Source: Hydra vulgaris
Lineage: Eukaryota; Cnidaria; Hydrozoa; Anthoathecata; Hydridae
Reading direction: 5' to 3'
NCBI RefSeq assembly: GCF_038396675.1
Contig: NC_088920.1
Span: forward strand, 73,239,501 to 73,303,500
DNA: 64,000 bases
The notes under the pieces are model-generated. The model ran no database searches. It was not told where the DNA came from and saw only the letters and a list, made by a program, of their open reading frames with translations. Position 1 is the first letter of the stretch. Each line of letters starts with the position of its first letter. The position numbers and the translations under genes were made by a program. Of the stretch, positions 24,092 through 33,502 are shown piece by piece.

Positions 24092-24613
24092 ATGGAATTC
24101 TTTCGAGATTATAAATGTGGAAAATACATCTCTCGTAAATATAGAAAGTTGGATAAACTTAACGCAGATGTTGCTGCTGAATATAAAATAGTAAAATGTT
24201 TTGTTAAATATGGTGATAATTTTAAAGATTTTTTTAAAAATTTTCATGACGATATGTTAAATGAAGCAGTAGTTGAACTGAACCAATTAATAAAAAAAGA
24301 TGCTGAAAAAGATGGTTTTATAAACAGATTAAGAACTTTGCAACTGTATTATCAAGCCATGTACAAATTATTTACGACAAATCATAAAAATATTGAATGG
24401 CTTAAAACAGATGTAGAAGAAGATAAAGAAAAACAAAAAGAAAGAGATGTGGCTATGTTTGAGTATATTGAAAAAAATGTCCCTGAATTTCGCAAAGACA
24501 TAATGAATCGTTTTTCTTTTGTCAACAAGACTGAAAAAACAATACGTATTCGCGAAGAATTACAACTTTCTTTTTTAAAAACAATGGAATATTTGAGTAC
24601 CTTTTTTGATTAA
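24092..24613 (+). CDS. Helical family Z, second copy, 173 aa
   Basis: Intact. Segments include YKCGKYISRKYRKLDKLNAD, KRDVA-type acidic linker (DVEEDKEKQKERDVAMFEY) and VPEFRKDIMNRFSFVNK. The last 50 residues recur as a fragment at 6000-6176 in the inverted block. Leader with GGTAAACTAATAAAAAAA. No known domain. Confidence 0.6.
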   Translation: MEFFRDYKCGKYISRKYRKLDKLNADVAAEYKIVKCFVKYGDNFKDFFKNFHDDMLNEAVVELNQLIKKDAEKDGFINRLRTLQLYYQAMYKLFTTNHKNIEWLKTDVEEDKEKQKERDVAMFEYIEKNVPEFRKDIMNRFSFVNKTEKTIRIREELQLSFLKTMEYLSTFFD

Positions 24614-24647
24614 ATTTTTTTTTCTCTTTAGATAACATAATAAAAAA

Positions 24648-24812
24648 ATGGTAAAATTAATAGTTCGACCAACAAACAGCATTACGGCAACAACACCAAC
24701 AATTTGTCAATACATAGAATTGTGTCATCACAAAGAATGTCAAAAGACTAAACTTGTTTATGCGATGAATGTCGAAAAAAAATTTTACATCAATAATATC
24801 ATTTTTAGATAA
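24648..24812 (+). CDS. Small protein, 54 aa, at the left edge of the array
   Basis: MVKLIVRPTNSITATTPT, then IELCHHKECQKTKLVYAMN. Relative of 5768-5962. The array breakpoint cuts this gene: the repeat unit begins inside it at about 24667, so copies 2 and 3 have lost its start. Confidence 0.55.
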   Translation: MVKLIVRPTNSITATTPTICQYIELCHHKECQKTKLVYAMNVEKKFYINNIIFR

Positions 24813-24869
24813 TTTTTATTGTAATTTTTTTATAATTTTTATTGTAATTTTTTTATAATTTTTATTGTA
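24813..24869 (+). repeat. Short T-rich tandem repeats before gene B
   Basis: Repeats of TAATTTTTATTGTAATTTTT. Units 2 and 3 have one more repeat than unit 1. Confidence 0.7.
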
Positions 24870-24894
24870 TTTTTTTTAGATTACATAATAAAAA
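24870..24894 (+). promoter_or_regulatory. Gene-start leader motif, plus-strand example
   Basis: An 8-base T-tract (24870-24877), AG (24878-24879), ATTACATAATAAAAA (24880-24894), then ATG. This form recurs before most genes of the block; the T-tract plus AG equals the acceptors of the introns at 11892-12296. It may be a splice acceptor (cis or spliced-leader) or a promoter/initiator. Confidence 0.75.
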
Positions 24895-25183
24895 ATGGAA
24901 AATGAAACAGATACAAAAGAAGAACTTTTTGAAGAAGAATTTTCAGAAGAACTTTTTAGTTAAGAAAAATTACAAGAATTTTCAGAAGAACTTTTTAGTT
25001 AAGAAAAATTACAAAGAAGTTTCAGCTGTTGATTATTTAGAACTTTGTGAATGTGAAAAAAACTCATGTTTAGAATGTAAAAAGCGTTTTAAAGATATAA
25101 CGGAAGTGTTATCAGAACTTAAAACATTAATGAATAATTTTTTTATTGTATTTTATTATATTTTTTTATTGTATTTTTTTTAG
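24895..25183 (+). pseudogene. Array gene B, unit 1: Cys-rich family, frame damaged
   Basis: The leader-linked ATG opens an acidic 22-residue peptide (MENETDTKEELFEEEFSEEL) that stops after a 39-bp tandem duplication. The Cys signature (VDYLELCECEKNSCLECKKR) lies in another frame that stays open from 24902. All three units share this state, so the break predates triplication. Confidence 0.6.
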
Positions 25184-25198
25184 ATTACATAATAAAAA

Positions 25199-25462
25199 AT
25201 GTCAAACTTTAAATTACATGTTGAACATCACATCACTCAACTTTTATTATTAACAGCTGTTATTCACGATCAAACTCGAACGATTGGGAGGTTATTGGAT
25301 CAAACAGAATCTTGTTCAAAAGAAAGTTGTACTGGCTTGAGTCCTTGTGATTCTTGCAAAACAATATATGATTTTGTGAAACATTATATTCGTGAAGAAA
25401 ATATTAAAAAAACTGTGCTTGAAATGTTTGAAAATTATACTTATATTATAAAACTTTTGTAA
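25199..25462 (+). CDS. Array gene C, unit 1: 87 aa Cys-containing protein
   Basis: MSNFKLHVEHHITQLLLLTA, then LDQTESCSKESC and LSPCDSCKTIYDFV. A divergent member of the Cys family (C-x4-C...C-x2-C). Intact in all three units. Leader present. Confidence 0.65.
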   Translation: MSNFKLHVEHHITQLLLLTAVIHDQTRTIGRLLDQTESCSKESCTGLSPCDSCKTIYDFVKHYIREENIKKTVLEMFENYTYIIKLL

Positions 25463-25510
25463 TTATTTTTTAATAATTTTTTTGTAATTTTTAGGTTACA
25501 TAATTAAAAA

Positions 25511-25972
25511 ATGGTTATGGTTTATGTATTTGAAAACAACGCTAAAGATTTTTTTAAGAATAAAAGTGGTTGTTTGGAAGATTGTTTGGAAGATTATCAT
25601 CTTAAAGAATTGTTTCAAGAAGAAATGACTCAAGATGAATTTGATGAATTTGTAAAACAAGTGCAACAAATTAAACCTAAAAAACTACGAGTTGATAAAT
25701 ATTCAGAAGAAAAAACTTTTAAAAGAGAAAAAGAAATTTTTGAAGCATTTTGATTTTTAGATTGGCGTATGAGTGAACAAGCTTCTGAAATGTGTGAAAA
25801 AGTAGCTAAAAAAATAGGAGTTAACAAAACAATACTCTTATTTGTTTGTAAAAAACCTGATTTTGTTTACGAAGTTTTATGTAAAATAGCTCAATGTGAA
25901 TGTATATCGAATTGTGTATTTTGTATTTTAAATGCTTGTTACATTTATGCTGAAATAGGAAGAATTTTTTAA
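25511..25972 (+). pseudogene. Array gene D, unit 1: two-part Cys-family gene with in-frame TGA
   Basis: First part: MVMVYVFENNAKDFFKNKSG, then QDEFDEFVKQVQQIKP. A TGA at 25751-25753 follows EIFEAF; the same frame continues with MSEQASEMCEKVAKKIGV and CKIAQCECISNCVFC. The minus-strand relative at 5160 reads through this point, so the TGA is a derived break (or a readthrough site). Shared by all units. Confidence 0.65.
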
Positions 25973-26016
25973 ATTTTTTAAAAAAATGTATTTTTTTTTA
26001 GATTACATAATAAAAA

Positions 26017-26247
26017 ATGGAAAAAAATATAATATTAGCTTGCAAAAAATTGGGATTGTCTGAAGTGTTGATAAAAAAGACTTTTCGTTATCATAAAGAT
26101 GGTATTAATAGTTTAGCTTCGTGTGCTTGTGAATCGGATGATATGTGTCAAAAATGTAAAAAGATTGTGTTGGAAATAATATTTTCAGAAAATAAAGATT
26201 ATGTGTTAAAATATAAACAACCTTTATATATGGATAATATTGAATAA
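26017..26247 (+). CDS. Array gene E, unit 1: Cys-family protein, 76 aa
   Basis: A canonical member: KKLGLSEVLIKKTFRYHKDG, then SLASCACESDDMCQKCKKI. Intact. The helix-then-zinc arrangement defines the family. Relatives at 4615 and 4871. Confidence 0.7.
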   Translation: MEKNIILACKKLGLSEVLIKKTFRYHKDGINSLASCACESDDMCQKCKKIVLEIIFSENKDYVLKYKQPLYMDNIE

Positions 26248-26348
26248 TAATATTGAATTTTTGTATATATATTTTTTTGTATTTTTTATATTGAATTTTG
26301 TTTAAACTTTGTATATATTTTTTGTATTTTTTAGATTTCATAATAAAA

Positions 26349-26531
26349 ATGGAAAATACTACAATGTTGGAATTAACAGAAAAAACAAAGAAAAGACTGA
26401 ATTATTTAGCTTTTTGCACTTGCAATATGATCAATATGTGTAAAGATTGTAAAAAAATTGCTTTGGAATTGAGTACAGAAAAAATAGACTTTAAAACAAT
26501 ATACAAACATTTTTTAGATACGATTATTTAA
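26349..26531 (+). CDS. Array gene F, unit 1: Cys-family protein, 60 aa
   Basis: MENTTMLELTEKTKKRLNYL, then AFCTCNMINMCKDCKKIALE. The N-terminal helix is shortened compared with gene E. Start at 26349, not the upstream in-frame codons at 26298, because the leader ends there. Confidence 0.7.
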   Translation: MENTTMLELTEKTKKRLNYLAFCTCNMINMCKDCKKIALELSTEKIDFKTIYKHFLDTII

Positions 26532-26673
26532 ACACGCTCATGTTATATTTAAGTAATAAAAAAATTTTTTTTTTATATTTTGTTTAAATTTTGTATATAT
26601 TATTTTTTATATTTTTTTATATCGAATTTTGTATACATTTTTTGTATTTTTTTTAGATTACATAATAAAAAAA

Positions 26674-27258
26674 ATAGAACAAGATGAGATATTGTGGTGT
26701 AACTATTCTATTATATTAAAAGCTTCAAAAAAAATGGATTTGTCTAAAAAACAACTCTTGGAAGATTATAAAAAACAAAAGAAATTTTTAACCGAATGTC
26801 AATGTGATGAATACGAACCATCATTTCTTTGTATGTGTTGTAGTTCTTGTGTGGATACAGCTTCAAAAAAAATGGATTTAACTAAAGAACAACTCTTGGA
26901 AATTTATAGAAATCAAAAGAAAAAGATTAAATTTTTGGCTGAATGTCAATGTCAGGAATACGACGAATATCATTTTCTTTGTTTGTGTTGTAGTTATTGT
27001 GTGGATGCAGTAAAAGAATTTTACATTTCAATAATAAAAGCTTCTAACAAACTTGGTTTATCGACGGTTTTATTAAACAAAACTTTTCATATTCATAAAT
27101 ATGTAATACGTGATTTAGCAAAATGTAATTGTGATTTTGAACAAATGTGTGATGATTGTAAATTTGAAAAAATATTTGTTTTATCAATGGGAGGATTAAA
27201 TAAACTAATTTATATTATTTTTACTTTTTTTAGATTACATAATAAAAAATGCAACTAA
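26674..27258 (+). CDS. Array gene G, unit 1: three-domain Cys-family protein with ATA at the start position
   Basis: Three family domains in a row: ECQCDEYEPSFLCMCCSSC, ECQCQEYDEYHFLCLCCSYC and LAKCNCDFEQMCDDC, each after a helix of the KKMDLSKKQLLEDYKKQ type. At the leader-linked position the codon is ATA (26674), in frame, in all three units; the first in-frame ATG is within the first domain. In unit 1 an extra base near the end shifts the frame and runs into the next gene. Confidence 0.6.
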   Translation: MEQDEILWCNYSIILKASKKMDLSKKQLLEDYKKQKKFLTECQCDEYEPSFLCMCCSSCVDTASKKMDLTKEQLLEIYRNQKKKIKFLAECQCQEYDEYHFLCLCCSYCVDAVKEFYISIIKASNKLGLSTVLLNKTFHIHKYVIRDLAKCNCDFEQMCDDCKFEKIFVLSMGGLNKLIYIIFTFFRLHNKKCN

Positions 27259-27708
27259 CAGAAAATGATTTGGATTTTTTGATGGAAAAAATATGCCCAA
27301 TTCAATCAAGCTCACCCAGCTACTTTGGAAGAAATTCGAATGCATGCGATTAGTTCAAGAAAAATTTTATGTCGTCGTTGTAAATGGCATGGTTTCGAAT
27401 ACAAGAAGTGGGATGAATTTTTCGATCAAGAAATGAAACGAGTACCTCATTTATTGATTTTGATGGTTTTTCAATATATTAAAAAACATTATCATGTTTT
27501 TTTGAATTTAAATTTTGAATCTTTTTATGATTTTTTTAAATTAAAATGTAAAGAAGATGTTTTAAATCATGTAAAAGATTAATGTGAAGAGATTGAAAGT
27601 TGTAAACATTATTTAAACGAATGTGAAGAGTGTGATGAGTATAGAGTAACTGATGGAGAGAGTTGTTCATTTATATATTGTGAAAAATGTTTTAATTCTC
27701 AATATTAA
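27249..27708 (+). pseudogene. Array gene H, unit 1: frameshift and in-frame stop
   Basis: Opens MQLTENDLDFLMEKI. An insertion near 27290 (TATGCCCAATTC versus TATACCAATTC in units 2 and 3) shifts the frame. The main frame has ISSRKILCRRCKWHGFEYK. A TAA at 27580-27582, shared by all units, is followed in frame by a Cys-family end (HYLNECEECDEYRVTDGES; YCEKCFNSQY) to 27708. Confidence 0.6.
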
Positions 27709-27718
27709 TTTTTTTTAG

Positions 27719-27928
27719 ATGAATATAATAAGAGAAAACCATAATAAAAAAATGTTCAAGATGATGATCAAACAAAACCAATTGCCTGAAAACGAAATGA
27801 TGGTTGCAAAGTTTTTGGTTAATGAACCAGATGATTTATATTGTAAAGTGGAGCAAGTTGTCGATCAGAACATTATATATATGATGTTTTTTATAAAATA
27901 TGCTGTAATATATTTACATTCAAAATAA
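27719..27928 (+). CDS. Array gene I, unit 1: small protein with hydrophobic tail
   Basis: The first ATG follows the AG directly (27719); an in-frame ATG at 27752 follows ACCATAATAAAAAA and is an alternative start. Contains QLPENEMMVAKFLVNEPDDL and a hydrophobic C-terminus (IIYMMFFIKYAVIYLHSK), possibly membrane-inserted. Tandem paralogue of gene J. Confidence 0.5.
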   Translation: MNIIRENHNKKMFKMMIKQNQLPENEMMVAKFLVNEPDDLYCKVEQVVDQNIIYMMFFIKYAVIYLHSK

Positions 27929-27947
27929 AAAAAAAATTTTTTTTCAG

Positions 27948-28211
27948 ATGAATAATATAAATGAAAATAAAAAAATGTTGGAGAAGATTATAAATATGAA
28001 TTCTTTGTTGAAAGAAAATCGCAAAACTTTAACTGTCGAGGAGAAAGAAAATTGCAAAACATTAACTGACGAGGAAATGGCATCTTTGAAATTTTTGTTA
28101 GATGAAAACGATAGTGACTTTTTATTTAAAATACGAACGAATTTAAATGTTAAAGTGATTTTGTTATTCTTTTTTATCAAATACACTTATATGTATTTTT
28201 TCAGTAAATGA
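27948..28211 (+). CDS. Array gene J, unit 1: paralogue of gene I, 87 aa
   Basis: MNNINENKKMLEKIINMNSL, a short internal duplication (RKTLTVEEKENCKTLTDEE), then MASLKFLLDENDSDFLF and a hydrophobic end (VILLFFFIKYTYMYFFSK). Acceptor-like TTTTTTTTCAG sits directly before the ATG. Function unknown. Confidence 0.5.
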   Translation: MNNINENKKMLEKIINMNSLLKENRKTLTVEEKENCKTLTDEEMASLKFLLDENDSDFLFKIRTNLNVKVILLFFFIKYTYMYFFSK

Positions 28212-28246
28212 AAAAAATATTTTTTTTTCAGCAAATAATAAAAAAA

Positions 28247-29478
28247 ATGTTATCTTTGCAACAACAAAAAGCACTTCAATGGCTTGATGAAGAAAAGAAT
28301 TTTTTTATTACTGGTGGTGCTGGATGTGGTAAAAGTTATATTGTCAACCAAATTGCTCAAAGTGAACAAATTTATAAAACAATACATATTACTGCGAGTA
28401 CAGGAAAAGCATCTTATTTAATCAATGGTGTCACCATACATGCTTTTGCTGGTATAGAAACTGGTGTTAAAAGTGTTGATTATTATAAACGTCATATGCA
28501 TCCAGACATTAAAAAAACGTGGTTGGAAACTGATGTTTTAATTATTGATGAAATTTCAATGATTAACGCTTCAACATTTGATTTATTACATTCAATAGCT
28601 TGTGAAATTAGACAATACTACGATGAATTATTTGGTGGTGTACAAGTGATTGCTTGTGGTGATTTTTTTCAGTTGCCACCTGTTTCAGGTCAATTTGTTT
28701 TTAAATCACAAATATGGCAACACTACATGACAGAAGTGTTTGTTTTAACTCAATGCTTTCGACAAAAAGACGACGAACAATTTTTTGGAGCTTTAAATGA
28801 ACTACGTGTTGGTCAAGTTTCAGACAAAACTATTGATTATTTTATGACGCGTTGTTTTGAAAAAGATGAAAATTTAAACTCTAAATATACAAGATTGTTT
28901 TTTAGAAACATCGAAGTGGATGTTTATAACAATCAAAAAATGGAAACTATCAAACAGAAGGGTATTGGTTTTATGCTAAAGATGTTATTAAAAATCGAAA
29001 TATTCCATGCTCGTTTCAAATTCCGGCAGCTGTTTATCTTAAAATAGGTGCTACTGTGATGCTTGTAAGAAATATTAATGTGGAAGAAGGTTTGTGCAAT
29101 GGTACTATTGGTACCATTATTTTAATAGAAAGTAATGCAGTTTGGGTGATGATGAATAAAAAAGAAGTCAAAATTGAATGTGTCAAAGAAAAAATTTTAG
29201 ATTGTTCCGATGCTGTCGTAGGCTCAAGATTTGGTTTGCCTTTAAAATTAGCATTTTCTTTTACGGTTCATAAAGCACAAGGAAGTACCATGAATAAAGC
29301 CGTTGTTCAATTTAATTCAAAAGCTTTTATCAATAGTCTTTATTATGTTTCTTTATCACGAGTTTGTAATATTAACGATATATTTATAATTATTAATAAT
29401 AAATTTGATTTACGAACACTATTTAAAAGTATTACTGTTGATTCTGATGTTTTGGAATTTTATAAAAAATACATGTAA
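28247..29478 (+). pseudogene. PIF1: Array gene K, unit 1: Pif1-like helicase, one frameshift
   Basis: Superfamily 1B motifs in order: GGAGCGKSYIVNQI (I, Walker A), ASTGKASYLINGVTIHAFAG (Ia), VLIIDEISMI (II, Walker B), GDFFQLPPVSG (III), then LTQCFRQKDDEQ. After VDVYNNQ the frame shifts; the second part (to 29478) has GLCNGTIGTI, FTVHKAQGSTM (VI) and YYVSLSRV. Pif1 helicases unwind DNA 5'-3'. Start chosen at 28247, behind CAGCAAATAATAAAAAAA, rather than the in-frame codon at 28208. At about 390 codons it is a minimal helicase core. The frameshift in an A-run is shared by all three units. Confidence 0.8.
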
Positions 29479-29502
29479 ATTTTTTTTTTAGAATAAAAAA
29501 AA

Positions 29503-29880
29503 ATGAAATTTGAATATCAAACTGAGGACTCTCGTTTTAGTAATAACAGTATATACACGGAATATTATTTTTACATTAAAGATCGTTATAAAGATGAAGA
29601 TATTGGAGATGAATCACAACTTTACTCTGAAACTCAAAGTCCTGATGAAATTGTTTATCATGTTGAACAAAAAACAATGAAAGGATTTGAAACACAAATG
29701 AAAAACAGTATTCTTTTTGGTGACTTGTTTCAAAATTTCTTATTGGGTTGTAGTATTGTTACTTTGTGTTGCAAGTCTATTGAAAATGGTTATTGTAATA
29801 TAATGAAACGTTGTTACAATTCGCCTGTTTATTTTATAAAACCTTATAAACACTCATCTGGTTTACCCCAGAAGAACGAC
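29503..29880 (+). CDS. Array gene L, unit 1: unknown protein, about 120 aa plus out-of-frame tail
   Basis: MKFEYQTEDSRFSNNSIYTE, then MKGFETQMKNSILFGDLF and LLGCSIVTLCCKSIENGYC. The open frame continues to 29964, but from about residue 121 it reads gene M sequence in the wrong frame, so the original end is unclear. The gene appears fused to M by a deletion. Confidence 0.5.
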
Positions 29881-30364
29881 ATTTTTCTTATTATCTTTTT
29901 GATAATTTTACATTGGATAAAACAAACAAATTTGTCCACGAAAATCAATCACAACTTACTTTGAAAGATTTATGTTAAAGAAGATTGGCACAAGAACGAA
30001 TTCAATTTGAATTTGATCAATTGCAGAAAAAAATGTTTGTTTATTCGATAAAACCAAACTACCACTCACCAAATGAAAACATGGAGATAATATTCGATTA
30101 TTGTTTTACACCTATTATCAATTACGTTTTATAAGTTAACGTTTATCCTTTTTTTATTTTTAAAGACGATATCTTTATACTTTATTTCATTTACTTTTCA
30201 CAGAAATATCCTGTTTTGCTGATCCACGTAAACAGCTGGAAATACATCTAATGCGAAAATTATATCGTTTAATTATGGAATATATAAATTGGTCCAAAGA
30301 ACAATATTTTTATACTACTGAATCTTGTTTTATTCATTTTAATATTAATAATCAATTTTTTTAA
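29864..30364 (+). pseudogene. Array gene M, unit 1: decayed LCxRKL-family gene
   Basis: Matches 7559-8287 on the minus strand over most of its length (EERHFSYYLFD; RRLAQERIQFEFDQL; MRKLYRLIMEY-like), with a TAA inside the LC-R-RL motif and several frameshifts. The start is missing. Confidence 0.65.
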
Positions 30365-30394
30365 TTTTTTTTTTTTGAATAACTAATAAAAAAA

Positions 30395-30709
30395 ATGCAA
30401 AGAAGCAAACGCTTTTATAAATACGACATTATCCACATTGTTAGTTGGTTTACATCCGAAACAAAAAATAACATAGATCGAGACTTGAAAACGTTAAAAG
30501 AATTATGTAAAAGAAAATTGGCTGTTAGAAGAATTAAAATCGAATTTGAATTATTAAAAGATCAGCTTGGAGATTTATATTTTCGTTATGATGAAAACAG
30601 TTCTAATGTTGACTTTTTTTATACTTGTGAATTTAGTTCTTTAATCGATCATAATTTATTTTATTGGTTACAAAGGAAAAATTATATATTCTTTATTCGA
30701 AATATTTAG
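30395..30709 (+). CDS. Array gene N, unit 1: LCxRKL-family protein, 104 aa
   Basis: MQRSKRFYKYDIIHIVSWFT, then LKELCKRKLAVRRIKIEFEL and DQLGDLYFRYDENSSN. Intact in all units and frameshifted in the relative at 7198. Leader lacks the AG (TTTTTTGAATAACTAATAAA). Confidence 0.6.
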   Translation: MQRSKRFYKYDIIHIVSWFTSETKNNIDRDLKTLKELCKRKLAVRRIKIEFELLKDQLGDLYFRYDENSSNVDFFYTCEFSSLIDHNLFYWLQRKNYIFFIRNI

Positions 30710-30722
30710 ATCGCACTATAAT

Positions 30723-30763
30723 AATCATTATATTAAAAGTGTAGAACTTTTAATATAATGATT
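30723..30763 (+). repeat. Perfect 17-bp hairpin, only in unit 1
   Basis: Arms AATCATTATATTAAAAG (30723-30739) and its exact complement (30747-30763) around TGTAGAA. Units 2 and 3 lack about ten bases of the second arm. Position downstream of gene N suits a transcript 3' end. Confidence 0.8.
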
Positions 30764-30883
30764 TTTTTTATAATTGTATTAGAAAATACATTCAATAGGC
30801 ATAAGATCAATAGTATTATATTCACGAAAATAATTTTGTACATTATAAAAATAACACTTTATATTTATAGACAAACTAATAAA

Positions 30884-31030
30884 ATGACCAACAAACAGCA
30901 TTATGGCAACAACACCAACAATTTGTCAATACATAGAATTGTGTCATCACAAAGAATGTCAAAAGACTAAACTTGTTTATGCGATGAATGTCGAAAAAAA
31001 ATTTTACATCAATAATATCATTTTTAGATA
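30884..31030 (+). pseudogene. Unit 2 remnant of the 24648 gene
   Basis: The ATG at 30884 belongs to the 43484-type gene start and is joined to the interior of the 24648-type gene in another frame, giving a 28-residue chimera. This is the unit 1/unit 2 junction. Confidence 0.7.
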
Positions 31031-31136
31031 ATTTTTATTGTAATTTTTTTATAATTTTTATTGTAATTTTTTTATAATTTTTATTGTAATTTTTTTATAA
31101 TTTTTATTGTATTTTTTTTAGATTACATAATAAAAA

Positions 31137-31425
31137 ATGGAAAATGAAACAGATACAAAAGAAGAACTTTTTGAAGAAGAATTTTCAGAAGAACTTTTTA
31201 GTTAAGAAAAATTACAAGAATTTTCAGAAGAACTTTTTAGTTAAGAAAAATTACAAAGAAGTTTCAGCTGTTGATTATTTAGAACTTTGTGAATGTGAAA
31301 AAAACTCATGTTTAGAATGTAAAAAGCGTTTTAAAGATATAACGGAAGTGTTATCAGAACTTAAAACATTAATGAATAATTTTTTTATTGTATTTTATTA
31401 TATTTTTTTATTGTATTTTTTTTAG
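31137..31425 (+). pseudogene. Array gene B, unit 2
   Basis: Same 39-bp duplication and same frame split as unit 1 (24895). Confidence 0.6.
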
Positions 31426-31440
31426 ATTACATAATAAAAA

Positions 31441-31704
31441 ATGTCAAACTTTAAATTACATGTTGAACATCACATCACTCAACTTTTATTATTAACAGCT
31501 GTTATTCACGATCAAACTCGAACGATTGGGAGGTTATTGGATCAAACAGAATCTTGTTCAAAAGAAAGTTGTACTGGCTTGAGTCCTTGTGATTCTTGCA
31601 AAACAATATATGATTTTGTGAAACATTATATTCGTGAAGAAAATATTAAAAAAACTGTGCTTGAAATGTTTGAAAATTATACTTATATTATAAAACTTTT
31701 GTAA
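31441..31704 (+). CDS. Array gene C, unit 2
   Basis: Protein identical to unit 1 (25199). Confidence 0.65.
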   Translation: MSNFKLHVEHHITQLLLLTAVIHDQTRTIGRLLDQTESCSKESCTGLSPCDSCKTIYDFVKHYIREENIKKTVLEMFENYTYIIKLL

Positions 31705-31752
31705 TTATTTTTTAATAATTTTTTTGTAATTTTTAGGTTACATAATAAAAAA

Positions 31753-32214
31753 ATGGTTATGGTTTATGTATTTGAAAACAACGCTAAAGATTTTTTTAAG
31801 AATAAAAGTGGTTGTTTGGAAGATTGTTTGGAAGATTATCATCTTAAAGAATTGTTTCAAGAAGAAATGACTCAAGATGAATTTGATGAATTTGTAAAAC
31901 AAGTGCAACAAATTAAACCTAAAAAACTACGAGTTGATAAATATTCAGAAGAAAAAACTTTTAAAAGAGAAAAAGAAATTTTTGAAGCATTTTGATTTTT
32001 AGATTGGCGTATGAGTGAACAAGCTTCTGAAATGTGTGAAAAAGTAGCTAAAAAAATAGGAGTTAACAAAACAATACTCTTATTTGTTTGTAAAAAACCT
32101 GATTTTGTTTACGAAGTTTTATGTAAAATAGCTCAATGTGAATGTATATCGAATTGTGTATTTTGTATTTTAAATGCTTGTTACATTTATGCTGAAATAG
32201 GAAGAATTTTTTAA
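31753..32214 (+). pseudogene. Array gene D, unit 2
   Basis: In-frame TGA at 31993-31995 as in unit 1; the leader differs by two bases (ATAATAAAAAA versus ATAATTAAAAA). Confidence 0.65.
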
Positions 32215-32258
32215 ATTTTTTAAAAAAATGTATTTTTTTTTAGATTACATAATAAAAA

Positions 32259-32489
32259 ATGGAAAAAAATATAATATTAGCTTGCAAAAAGTTGGGATTG
32301 TCTGAAGTGTTGATAAAAAAGACTTTTCGTTATCATAAAGATGGTATTAATAGTTTAGCTTCGTGTGCTTGTGAATCGGATGATATGTGTCAAAAATGTA
32401 AAAAGATTGTGTTGGAAATAATATTTTCAGAAAATAAAGATTATGTGTTAAAATATAAACAACCTTTATATATGGATAATATTGAATAA
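32259..32489 (+). CDS. Array gene E, unit 2
   Basis: Protein identical to unit 1; one synonymous change in a Lys codon near residue 10. Confidence 0.7.
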   Translation: MEKNIILACKKLGLSEVLIKKTFRYHKDGINSLASCACESDDMCQKCKKIVLEIIFSENKDYVLKYKQPLYMDNIE

Positions 32490-32590
32490 TAATATTGAAT
32501 TTTTGTATATATATTTTTTTGTATTTTTTATATTGAATTTTGTTTAAACTTTGTATATATTTTTTGTATTTTTTAGATTTCATAATAAAA

Positions 32591-32773
32591 ATGGAAACTA
32601 CTACAATGTTGGAATTAACAGAAAAAACAAAGAAAAGACTGAATTATTTAGCTTTTTGCACTTGCAATATGATCAATATGTGTAAAGATTGTAAAAAAAT
32701 TGCTTTGGAATTGAGTACAGAAAAAATAGACTTTAAAACAATATATAAACATTTTTTAGATACGATTATTTAA
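32591..32773 (+). CDS. Array gene F, unit 2
   Basis: Differs from unit 1 at residue 3 (METTTM versus MENTTM). Confidence 0.7.
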   Translation: METTTMLELTEKTKKRLNYLAFCTCNMINMCKDCKKIALELSTEKIDFKTIYKHFLDTII

Positions 32774-32928
32774 ACACGCTCATGTTATATTTAAATAATA
32801 AAAAATTTTTTTTTTTATATTTTGTTTAAATTTTGTATATATTATTTTTTATATTTTTTTATATCGAATTTTGTATACATTTTTTGTATTTTTTTTAGAT
32901 TACATAATAAAATTACATAATAAAAAAA

Positions 32929-33453
32929 ATAGAACAAGATGAGATATTGTGGTGTAACTATTCTATTATATTAAAAGCTTCAAAAAAAATGGATTTGTCT
33001 AAAAAACAACTCTTGGAAGATTATAAAAAACAAAAGAAATTTTTAACCGAATGTCAATGTGATGAATACGAACCATCATTTCTTTGTATGTGTTGTAGTT
33101 CTTGTGTGGATACAGCTTCAAAAAAAATGGATTTAACTAAAGAACAACTCTTGGAAATTTATAGAAATCAAAAGAAAAAGATTAAATTTTTGGCTGAATG
33201 TCAATGTCAGGAATACGACGAATATCATTTTCTTTGTTTGTGTTGTAGTTATTGTGTGGATGCAGTAAAAGAATTTTACATTTCAATAATAAAAGCTTCT
33301 AACAAACTTGGTTTATCGACGGTTTTATTAAACAAAACTTTTCATATTCATAAATATGTAATACGTGATTTAGCAAAATGTAATTGTGATTTTGAACAAA
33401 TGTGTGATGATTGTAAATTTAAAAAATATTTGTTTTATCAATGGGAGGATTAA
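32929..33453 (+). CDS. Array gene G, unit 2: ATA at the start position
   Basis: Three-domain Cys protein with an intact end (FKKYLFYQWED) that unit 1 lost by a one-base insertion. The leader is partly duplicated here (ATTACATAATAAA twice). ATA at 32929. Confidence 0.6.
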   Translation: MEQDEILWCNYSIILKASKKMDLSKKQLLEDYKKQKKFLTECQCDEYEPSFLCMCCSSCVDTASKKMDLTKEQLLEIYRNQKKKIKFLAECQCQEYDEYHFLCLCCSYCVDAVKEFYISIIKASNKLGLSTVLLNKTFHIHKYVIRDLAKCNCDFEQMCDDCKFKKYLFYQWED

Positions 33454-33502
33454 ATAAACTAATTTATATTATTTTTACTTTTTTTAGATTACATAATAAA
33501 AA

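Noticed and set aside
24902-25183. Gene B starting at the second ATG
   Set aside because: That ATG is not at the leader position; the frame is open only through the 39-bp duplication, so it reflects a frameshift.
28925-28945. Programmed frameshifting in the Pif1 gene
   Set aside because: The A-run does not form a classical slippery heptamer in the reading phase, and no strong downstream structure was evident. An indel is simpler.
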